NCBI GenBank assembly: GCA_017308345.1
Contig: JAFKFE010001149.1
Span: 1-5,069 of the forward strand
Length of the DNA stretch: 5,069 nt
Direction of reading: 5' to 3'
Source: Alphaproteobacteria bacterium
Lineage (GTDB): Bacteria > Pseudomonadota > Alphaproteobacteria > Rhizobiales > Rhizobiaceae
Positions 1 through 5,069 of this stretch are shown here, in pieces. The position numbers and the translations under genes are program-made. Position 1 is the stretch's first letter. Each line of letters opens with the position of its first letter. Below the pieces are notes generated by a model, which was given only the letters and a program-made list of their open reading frames with translations, did not search any database and had not been told where the DNA came from.

Positions 1-480
1 CTGCAAGCGGCCTACGAGACGGAAATGGCGACCTGGGGCGCCGTGCTTGGCGGCGCCAATCTGATCTATCACGCCGCCGGCTGGCTGGAGGGCGGCCTGA
101 CGGCGTCCTACGAGAAGCTCGTGCTCGACGTCGAGATCCTGCAGAACATGATGGAGTTCCTGCGGCCGCTGCCGTTCCAGGAGGACGATCTCGGCTTCGA
201 GGCGATCAAATCGGTGCCGGCCGGCGGCCATTTCTTCGGCGCCGAGCATACCATGTCGCGCTACACTACGGCCTTCTACCAGCCAATGCTCTCCAACTGG
301 CAGAACTATGGCGCCTGGCAGGAAGCCGGCGGCAAGGACGCGCTGGAGCGGGCGACCGAGCTCTGGCAGCAGGCCCTGCACGACTATGAGGAGCCGGTCA
401 TGGACCCCGCGATCCGCGAGGAGCTCGACGCCTATGTAGCGCGCCGCCGCGAAGAAATCGCCGCGAATCCGGAAGCTTAG
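1..480 (+). CDS. MttB-like trimethylamine methyltransferase family protein, C-terminal part (5' end outside window)
   Basis: The reading frame is open from the first base, so only the last 159 residues are seen; the Met codon at 25 is internal. Visible family hallmarks are the GANLIYHAAGWLEGGLTAS segment near the start, then the GGHFFGAEHTMSRY motif, the FYQPMLSNW segment, and a charged C-terminal helix ending in ARRREEI. These match the C-terminal half of the MttB superfamily, whose TIM-barrel enzymes move a methyl group from methylated amines (trimethylamine, glycine betaine, other quaternary amines) to a corrinoid protein. Full-length members are about 500 residues, so roughly a third is present. 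The region that carries pyrrolysine in true archaeal MttB lies upstream and cannot be inspected. A non-pyrrolysine, betaine-demethylase-type paralogue is the likely class, given the probable alphaproteobacterial host. Substrate is unknown. It ends in TAG, 12 bases before the next gene on the same strand, which suggests co-transcription. Confidence 0.88.
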   Translation: MQAAYETEMATWGAVLGGANLIYHAAGWLEGGLTASYEKLVLDVEILQNMMEFLRPLPFQEDDLGFEAIKSVPAGGHFFGAEHTMSRYTTAFYQPMLSNWQNYGAWQEAGGKDALERATELWQQALHDYEEPVMDPAIREELDAYVARRREEIAANPEA

Positions 481-485
481 GAAAG
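479..485 (+). promoter_or_regulatory. Ribosome binding site of the D-aminoacylase gene
   Basis: AGGAAAG lies 7 bases before the ATG at 493 and overlaps the TAG stop of the upstream gene. Its position supports the ATG at 493 as the true start and fits efficient re-initiation by ribosomes finishing the upstream methyltransferase gene. Confidence 0.6.
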
Positions 486-492
486 CCGCCCA

Positions 493-1983
493 ATGCCCTA
501 TGATCTTGTCATTCGCCACGCGACGCTGATCGCCGGCGACGGCTCGAAACCCTTCGAGGCCGACATCGCCGTCACCGGCGACCGGATCGCCGCCATCGGT
601 CAGCTAAACGCTGAAAAAGCCATTGAGGAAATCGACGCCTCGGGCAAAGTGGTGGCGCCAGGCTTCATCGACGTGCACACCCATGACGACGGCGCGCTGC
701 TCGCCCCGCGCGGCATGGACCCGAAGATCAGCCAGGGCGTTACGACGGTGATCGCCGGCAATTGCGGTGTCAGCCTGGCGCCGCTGCTGCTCGACAAGAC
801 CCCGCCGCCGCCCTTCACGCTGGTCGGCGGCCGCGAGAATTTCCGCTTCGACCGCTTTGCCGATTATGTCGCGGAGCTGAAGCGGCGCGGCATCGCCACC
901 AACGCGGCCCTGCTCGTCGGCCACACCACGCTGCGCCAGCGCTGCATGCCGGTGACCGACCGTCCCGCAAACGGAGCGGAAACGTCGGCGATGCAGGAAG
1001 CGGTCGCCGAGGCGATGGCGCAAGGTGCGTTCGGCCTCAGCACCGGGCTCGACTATCCTCCGGCCGTCAACTCATCGACCGATGAGGTCAAGGCGCTGGC
1101 CGCGACCGCCGCGCAGCACGGTGGCCCCTATGTCACCCACACGCGCAACTATTTCGAGACGATGGACGAGGCGATCGAGGAAGCGATCGACATTGCCGAG
1201 TATGCCGGCGGCAAACTGTTCATCTCGCACCATCAGTGCACCGGCCGCGCCAATTTCGGCAAGAGCCGGCCCTCGTTGGAAAGGATCGACCGGGCGCGCC
1301 AGACGATGGACATCGGCATGGATGTCTATCCCTATGCCGCGAGCTCGACGGTGCTGCGGCTGGAGCGCTGCGACACCGGTTTGAAGATCCTGATCACCTG
1401 GTCCGATCCGCATCCGGAGATGGCAAGGCGCGAGATCGCCGATATCGCGCGGGAATGGAACTGCACCGAGCACGAGGCCGGTGAGCGTCTGCTGCCGGCA
1501 GGCGCCGTCTACTTCCAGCTCGACGAGACAGACGTCCGCAACATCATCGCGCATCCGCGCACGATGATCGGCTCGGACGGCTTGCCGCATGACATTCATC
1601 CGCATCCGCGTCTGTGGGGCACCTTTCCGCGCGTGCTCGGGCACTATGCGCGTGACGTCGGGCTGCTCACTCTGGAGGAGGCCGTGTTCCGCATGACCGG
1701 CCTGCCCGCTCGGGAATTCGGCATCCAGCAACGCGGCCTGCTGGCCGAGGGCAACTTCGCCGATCTTGTCATCTTCGATCCCGAGACGATCATCGACACC
1801 GCAACCTTCGAGGAGCCGCGCCGGCCCGCCGCCGGCATCGAGCACGTCTTCGTCAACGGCGTATCCGTCTGGCTCGGCGGCCGGGCAACCGGAGCGCTCC
1901 CTGGCGCGGTTCTCAAGCCTTCGGCCTCAAAGGCGATCGTCAGAGCCGCATGCGGCTGCGGCGCCAATCACAGCGCCTCATAG
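493..1983 (+). CDS. D-aminoacylase / N-acyl-D-amino-acid deacylase family amidohydrolase
   Basis: This complete 496-residue protein belongs to the amidohydrolase superfamily, D-aminoacylase branch. These enzymes hydrolyse N-acyl-D-amino acids to a D-amino acid and a carboxylate in the cytoplasm. In order: a small beta-domain N-terminus (VIRHATLIAGDG, residues 6-17), the HxH metal motif H62-T-H64, a Cys in AGNCGVS (C91) at the place of the family's metal-binding cysteine, LVGHTTLR (141-148), GLDYPP (185-190), YVTHTR with H216, ISHHQ with H246, GSDGLPHD with D362 as the likely catalytic acid, and HPRLWGTFPRVLG (371-383). It closes with the typical ADLVIFDP and VNG segments of the composite beta domain. 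All expected active-site positions are present, so it should be active. Conserved similarity ends near residue 475; the last 20 or so residues look like an extension running into the convergent gene. The acyl group and amino acid used cannot be inferred; related branches include N-acyl-D-glutamate and N-acyl-D-aspartate deacylases. Confidence 0.9.
   Translation: MPYDLVIRHATLIAGDGSKPFEADIAVTGDRIAAIGQLNAEKAIEEIDASGKVVAPGFIDVHTHDDGALLAPRGMDPKISQGVTTVIAGNCGVSLAPLLLDKTPPPPFTLVGGRENFRFDRFADYVAELKRRGIATNAALLVGHTTLRQRCMPVTDRPANGAETSAMQEAVAEAMAQGAFGLSTGLDYPPAVNSSTDEVKALAATAAQHGGPYVTHTRNYFETMDEAIEEAIDIAEYAGGKLFISHHQCTGRANFGKSRPSLERIDRARQTMDIGMDVYPYAASSTVLRLERCDTGLKILITWSDPHPEMARREIADIAREWNCTEHEAGERLLPAGAVYFQLDETDVRNIIAHPRTMIGSDGLPHDIHPHPRLWGTFPRVLGHYARDVGLLTLEEAVFRMTGLPAREFGIQQRGLLAEGNFADLVIFDPETIIDTATFEEPRRPAAGIEHVFVNGVSVWLGGRATGALPGAVLKPSASKAIVRAACGCGANHSAS
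1944..1957. repeat. Perfect 14-bp palindrome at the convergent gene junction
   Basis: AGCCGCATGCGGCT is its own reverse complement. As RNA it could fold into a 5-bp stem with a 4-base loop on either strand. It lies in the coding tail of the D-aminoacylase (codons 484-489) and 10 bases beyond the stop codon of the leftward cysteine hydrolase gene. This would suit a bidirectional transcription end point, but no T-run follows on either strand, so it is not a canonical intrinsic terminator and may be chance in GC-rich DNA. Confidence 0.35.
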
Positions 1984-2633
1984 ATCCGGTCGACGGTTTC
2001 CAGCGTGTAGACGAACTCCACCGGGCGCGTGCAACGCCAGCCGTCGAAAGGTTGGCCGGCGAGCGCCTTCAGCGCCTCGGGCAGGCGCAATATGCCGCCG
2101 CCATAGAGCCGGTTCGCCATGTCGAGCATGCCGGTGCGATGCATGGCCTCGCTCATGCTGCCGCAGGCCTCCTTGACCAGCCAGACGCGAAAGCCCTGAT
2201 AGACCGCATCGAACACGCTCTCGGTCACGCAGCTGTCGGTCAGAACGCCGGTGACCACGAGATTTTCGACGCCGAGCGCGGCGAGCCGTTGGGACAGGTC
2301 GGTGCGGCGAAAGGCGCTCGGCCAATGCTTGTGGATGACGATGTCGCCCGGCACCGCCGCCACCTCGACACAGATATCCGCGCCTTCGCTGCCCGCGACA
2401 GCGGAGCGGAATTCCTCGGTGAGGATTTCCTCCTGCCGCGCATAGCCGTCGCGTTCCTCCGGCTTCACCCAGGCCTGCGCGTGGATGATCGGCACGCCGG
2501 CCTTGCGGGCGGCTTCGATCAGTGCGGCGGCATTGCCAAGCACGGCGTCATAGCCGACGACCGGCCAAGCCGCATCGGGGCGGTATTCGTTCTGCAGGTC
2601 GATGACGAGCAAGGCAGTCTTGGCGAGGTTCAT
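1968..2633 (-). CDS. Isochorismatase-family cysteine hydrolase
   Basis: This complete 221-residue protein has the isochorismatase-like hydrolase fold. The cysteine-hydrolase triad is visible: D12 in LLVIDLQNEY, K102 in IHKHWPSAF, and nucleophile C135 in GVLTDSCV, the last within the loop where family members have a cis-peptide bond. The catalytic cysteine argues for an amidase or ureidohydrolase (as in N-carbamoylsarcosine amidase, nicotinamidase and biuret hydrolase) rather than a true isochorismatase. It is the last gene of a three-gene leftward operon and starts inside the stop of the M20 gene (ATGA overlap). No clear Shine-Dalgarno sequence precedes the start, so translational coupling is likely. 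Its 3' end overlaps the convergent D-aminoacylase gene by 16 bp. Working with an N-carbamoyl-amino-acid-hydrolase-like enzyme and an amino-acid dehydrogenase, it plausibly cleaves an amide or carbamoyl group from a pathway intermediate, but the substrate is not readable from the sequence. Confidence 0.88.
   Translation of the reverse strand: MNLAKTALLVIDLQNEYRPDAAWPVVGYDAVLGNAAALIEAARKAGVPIIHAQAWVKPEERDGYARQEEILTEEFRSAVAGSEGADICVEVAAVPGDIVIHKHWPSAFRRTDLSQRLAALGVENLVVTGVLTDSCVTESVFDAVYQGFRVWLVKEACGSMSEAMHRTGMLDMANRLYGGGILRLPEALKALAGQPFDGWRCTRPVEFVYTLETVDRIYEAL
2630..2633 (-). promoter_or_regulatory. ATGA stop/start overlap between M20 hydrolase and cysteine hydrolase genes
   Basis: On the minus strand the four bases read ATGA. 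The ATG starts the cysteine hydrolase and the TGA stops the M20 hydrolase. The sequence just upstream has no convincing Shine-Dalgarno match, so the downstream gene probably depends on termination-reinitiation. Confidence 0.75.
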
Positions 2634-3907
2634 GGCTGATCCAGGGGATTGTCGAAATCGGTGATGAAACGGAAGAGCAACCGGATCGCCTGATCGAGGT
2701 CGGCGATATCCATCGCTTCATGGGGATTGTGGCTGCCGTTTTCGTTGCGCACGAAGAGCATGGCGGTCGGAATGCCCGCACCGGCGAAGGTCGCCGCGTC
2801 GTGCCCCGCCCCGCTCGGCACATGCGGCGCCTGCATCTGCAGTTCGGTGGCGGCGCGGTCGAGCCTGCCGATCAGATCCGGCGACATCGTCGCCGGATCC
2901 CAGGTGAAGCGCGGCCCGGGCTCGAACGTCACGCCGCGCTTGACGGCAACCTCCGCGAAAATGGTCTGAAGCCTGGCCTCGATCCGATCCAGCACGGCGG
3001 CTTCGGCGCTGCGCACATCGAGCGTGAAACCGAGTTCGCCCAGGACCCGGCTGCCGCCATGCTGGGTCGGATCGGATTGCACGCGGCCGAAGGTGATCGT
3101 CGCTTCATGTCCTTCGCGTTCGAGCGCGTCCCATTCCGCCTCCAGGCCCGCGATCAGGTCGGCAAAGCCAAGCACGCTGTCATGCCGGGCGAAGCGCGGC
3201 TCGGCCCCCGAATGGGCATAGGCGCCCAGGCATTTGGCGTCGACATAGCGGAATCCCCCGGCGATCCCCGTAACGGTGCCGACCGGCGCTCTGGCGGCGA
3301 CCAGGCGCGGTCCCTGCTCGATATGCACCTCGACGAAGGCCGCGATCCTTCCCGCATCGATGCCGGGCACGCCGCGCCGCACGGCGTCAGGGTCGAAACC
3401 TTCCTCGCGCATGTGGTCGGCCAGCGTGCGGCCGCTGTCGGACCGCTTCGCATCGAGCGCCTGCGGATCCAGCAAACCGAGCGCCGCCTGGCTGCCGGGA
3501 TAGGAGAGCGGAAACCAAACGGCCTCCTCGGCGCGGGTCGCCAGCACGATGAGGTCGCGCGGCAATCGGATATCTTGCGCGACCAGTTCGGCCATCACCG
3601 CCAACCCGGCCACGACGCCGGCGGCACCATCGAAATTGCCGCCATGCGCCACGCTGTCGAGATGCGAGCCGATGACGATCGCCGGTACGTCCGGACGGCT
3701 GCCTTTGAGCGTCAGATAGAGATTGCCGGCGGCATCGACGCGCGCAACGGCGCCGAGCTTTTCCGCTTCCTCGCGCACGAGATCATGGGCGAAGCGCTCG
3801 CCAGGTCCATAGGCGACGCGCGTGATCCCCGGCGCGTCCGTCGTAGCTTCGGCGAGCGCGTCCAGGATGCGCGCCGCCAGCCTGCCACCGGCCGCCGGTG
3901 AGCTCAT
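2630..3907 (-). CDS. M20-family Zn-dependent hydrolase (N-carbamoyl-L-amino-acid hydrolase / allantoate amidohydrolase type)
   Basis: This complete 425-residue metal-dependent amidase belongs to the hydantoinase/carbamoylase group of peptidase family M20. Known members release ammonia and CO2 from N-carbamoyl amino acids, beta-ureidopropionate or allantoate using two metal ions. Expected metal ligands are H82 (GSHLDSV), D93 (GGNFDGAAGV), E128 of the E127-E128 pair, H195 (VEVHIEQGP) and H393 (NGSHNPHEAM); E127 would be the general base. The dimerisation/lid domain follows (about 210-330) with AHSGAEPR around H232 and FTLDVRS near 294-300. SGAGHDAA (365-372) is also typical. Two motifs differ from the textbook group: the EE pair is followed by AVWF instead of GxRF, and AHSGAEPR replaces the usual HAGTTPM. 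These mark a separate subfamily whose substrate I cannot name. It is the middle gene of the leftward operon, overlapping both neighbours by 4 bp. A weak CAGG (3918-3915) 7 bases upstream may help initiation. Confidence 0.88.
   Translation of the reverse strand: MSSPAAGGRLAARILDALAEATTDAPGITRVAYGPGERFAHDLVREEAEKLGAVARVDAAGNLYLTLKGSRPDVPAIVIGSHLDSVAHGGNFDGAAGVVAGLAVMAELVAQDIRLPRDLIVLATRAEEAVWFPLSYPGSQAALGLLDPQALDAKRSDSGRTLADHMREEGFDPDAVRRGVPGIDAGRIAAFVEVHIEQGPRLVAARAPVGTVTGIAGGFRYVDAKCLGAYAHSGAEPRFARHDSVLGFADLIAGLEAEWDALEREGHEATITFGRVQSDPTQHGGSRVLGELGFTLDVRSAEAAVLDRIEARLQTIFAEVAVKRGVTFEPGPRFTWDPATMSPDLIGRLDRAATELQMQAPHVPSGAGHDAATFAGAGIPTAMLFVRNENGSHNPHEAMDIADLDQAIRLLFRFITDFDNPLDQP
3904..3907 (-). 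promoter_or_regulatory. ATGA stop/start overlap between FAD oxidoreductase and M20 hydrolase genes
   Basis: The minus strand reads ATGA. The ATG starts the M20 hydrolase and the TGA ends the FAD-dependent oxidoreductase. A weak CAGG at 3918-3915 sits 7 bases upstream of the ATG. The arrangement is the same as at the next junction, which points to one operon with coupled translation. Confidence 0.75.
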
Positions 3908-5064
3908 GATGCGGCCTGCCGGGTTTCGCCCTCGGCGCCGCGCAATCGGTGCGGCGTCAGATCGCCCAGCAAAACGCCCTGCCTTGCGACATCGTCCGGC
4001 AGGCCGCCGCCGGCCATCAGGCTGGCGCAGACCCGCGACAACGCCGGCGAGGTCTTGATGCCGTAGCCGCCCTGCCCGACCAGCCAGACGAAATCCGGAA
4101 ATTCGTCATCCGGCCCGACCACCGGCGACCCGTCGGCGACGAAGGTCCTCAAGCCCGCCCAGGAACGCGACACGCGCTGCACTTCGATCGTGGTTGCCCG
4201 TTCGAGACGCTCGGCGCCGATCGCGACATCGATGTCTTCGGCAAAGGCGTCCATCGGCGCCGATGGTGTGGCGTCGGCCGGCGAAACGAACAACTGCCCG
4301 GCATCCGGCTTGAAGTAGAATTCCGCGCCGACATCGTTGACCAGCGGCCAATCGCTGATATCGAGGCCAACCGGCGCCGGGATGTTGAAGGCGGTGCGGC
4401 GTTTCGGCTGCAGGCCGACCGGACGCGCGCCGGCCATCGCCGCGATCTCGTCGCCCCAGGCGCCGGCCGCATTGACGATCAGCGGCGCCAGGAAAGTTCC
4501 GGCTTCCGTCTCGACCCGCCATTGACCGCCCTGTCTGCCGATGGCTCTCACCCCGGCCTTGGTGACGATGCGGGCGCCATGCGCTCGCGCGCCGCGCAGA
4601 AAACCCTGGTGCAGGCCGTTGACGTCGATATCCATCGAATGCGGCTCGATGTAAGCGCCTGCGAGATAATCCCGGCGCAGTACCGGCACGCGCGCGATCG
4701 CCTCGTCCGGCGTCATCGCGACGATCGAGGGAACGAGCGCCTGCGCGGCCGCCAGATCCTCGCGCAGCGGGTCGAGCTGATCGGAGCGCGCCACGGTGAT
4801 CATGCCGCGCTTGCTGAGCAGCGGATAATCGCAAAAACCCGCCGGCGGTTCGGTGAGAAACGCCCGGCTTGCGAGCACGATGCGGCGGATGACGCCATTG
4901 CCGTAATTCTCGGTGAAGCTCGCCGCCGAGCGTCCGGTGGTGTGGTAGCCGCAATGGCTCTCGCGCTCGAGCAGCACGACCTTTTTGTCGCGCGAAATCT
5001 CGAAGGCAGCGCCGGCGCCGGCCATGCCGCCGCCGATGATGATCACATCCGTCTGTTCGCTCAT
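3904..5064 (-). CDS. FAD-dependent oxidoreductase of the DAO family, D-arginine dehydrogenase (DauA)-like
   Basis: This 386-residue protein should oxidise an amino acid or amine to its imine using FAD. The N-terminal Rossmann dinucleotide motif is GGGMAGAG (11-18), ending in E33 (VVLLERE), the ribose-binding acid. GYHTTGRSAASF (39-50) corresponds to the FAD-contacting lid loop of DauA. NAAGAWGDEIA (198-208) and the C-terminal GQGGYGIKTSPA (330-341) are typical of glycine/D-amino-acid oxidases. Blocks such as PPAGFCDYPLLS, LHQGFLRG, GLQPKRR, FYFKPDAG and SWAGLRTFVADG closely follow Pseudomonas DauA as I remember it. Carboxylate-binding candidates R222/R223, Y250 and R306 are kept, as is Y54. 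DauA's His48 aligns with S49, and its Glu87 appears to be missing in LLSKRGMITV. It is the first visible gene of the leftward operon. Only 5 bases lie upstream, so the ribosome binding site and promoter are not visible; the start is chosen because the FAD motif then falls at residue 11, as usual. No signal peptide; cytoplasmic or membrane-associated. Confidence 0.88.
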   Translation of the reverse strand: MSEQTDVIIIGGGMAGAGAAFEISRDKKVVLLERESHCGYHTTGRSAASFTENYGNGVIRRIVLASRAFLTEPPAGFCDYPLLSKRGMITVARSDQLDPLREDLAAAQALVPSIVAMTPDEAIARVPVLRRDYLAGAYIEPHSMDIDVNGLHQGFLRGARAHGARIVTKAGVRAIGRQGGQWRVETEAGTFLAPLIVNAAGAWGDEIAAMAGARPVGLQPKRRTAFNIPAPVGLDISDWPLVNDVGAEFYFKPDAGQLFVSPADATPSAPMDAFAEDIDVAIGAERLERATTIEVQRVSRSWAGLRTFVADGSPVVGPDDEFPDFVWLVGQGGYGIKTSPALSRVCASLMAGGGLPDDVARQGVLLGDLTPHRLRGAEGETRQAAS

Positions 5065-5069
5065 CGATC

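Noticed and set aside
1596..1611. Short CATCCG repeat resembling a tandem repeat
   Set aside because: It encodes the His-Pro-His-Pro segment of a conserved amidohydrolase motif, so it is explained by protein sequence.
1072..1845. Minus-strand open frame (257 codons) inside the D-aminoacylase gene
   Set aside because: It lies wholly antisense to conserved amidohydrolase motifs and shows no domain of its own.
1944..1957. Palindrome as a canonical Rho-independent terminator
   Set aside because: The stem is only 5 bp with no T-run after it on either strand. It is kept as a palindrome, not called a terminator.
1950..2639. Plus-strand open frame (229 codons) opposite the cysteine hydrolase gene
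   Set aside because: It covers the same bases as a clear isochorismatase-family gene on the other strand, has no recognisable motif, and would start inside the end of the D-aminoacylase gene.
2720..3901. Long plus-strand open frame (393 codons) opposite the M20 hydrolase gene
   Set aside because: It is antisense to a gene with intact catalytic motifs. Its translation is Arg/His/Ala-rich without recognisable domains, which is the usual mirror-frame artefact of GC-rich DNA.
4106..4954. Second minus-strand open frame (282 codons) inside the FAD oxidoreductase gene
   Set aside because: Its translation is strongly Arg-rich and shifted by one base from the true frame, whose DauA-like sequence is continuous from end to end, so this is neither a frameshifted gene nor a nested one.

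Overview
The window is GC-rich and almost entirely coding. The protein sequences look like those of an alphaproteobacterium, most likely Hyphomicrobiales (Mesorhizobium/Rhizobium-like). This placement rests on family resemblance and base composition only; no phylogenetic marker is present.

Layout: two genes run rightward from the left edge. The first (1-480) is the C-terminal third of an MttB-like trimethylamine methyltransferase family protein. Twelve bases later comes a complete D-aminoacylase-type amidohydrolase (493-1983). Three genes run leftward from the right edge. In transcription order they are a DauA-like FAD-dependent D-amino-acid dehydrogenase/oxidase family protein (5064-3904), an M20-type N-carbamoyl-amino-acid hydrolase-like metalloenzyme (3907-2630), and an isochorismatase-family cysteine hydrolase (2633-1968). 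Both junctions inside this leftward set are ATGA stop/start overlaps, so it is almost certainly one translationally coupled operon whose promoter lies beyond the right edge. The two units meet tail to tail, with stop codons overlapping by 16 bp. A perfect 14-bp palindrome lies just inside the end of the rightward unit. The only non-coding DNA is 12 bp at 481-492 and 5 bp at the right edge, so no gene-free stretch needs describing.

Working together (inference): four of the five genes belong to families that act on C-N bonds of amino-acid-like compounds: N-deacylation, N-decarbamoylation, amide hydrolysis and oxidative deamination. The fifth belongs to a family that demethylates methylated amines. 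The set looks like a catabolic locus for an N-substituted or N-methylated amino-acid derivative used as a carbon and nitrogen source. The true substrate cannot be read from the sequence. The oxidoreductase closely resembles D-arginine dehydrogenase but appears to lack the acidic residue that recognises the guanidinium group, so D-arginine itself is an unlikely substrate. No RNA gene, mobile element, CRISPR array or transporter was seen.
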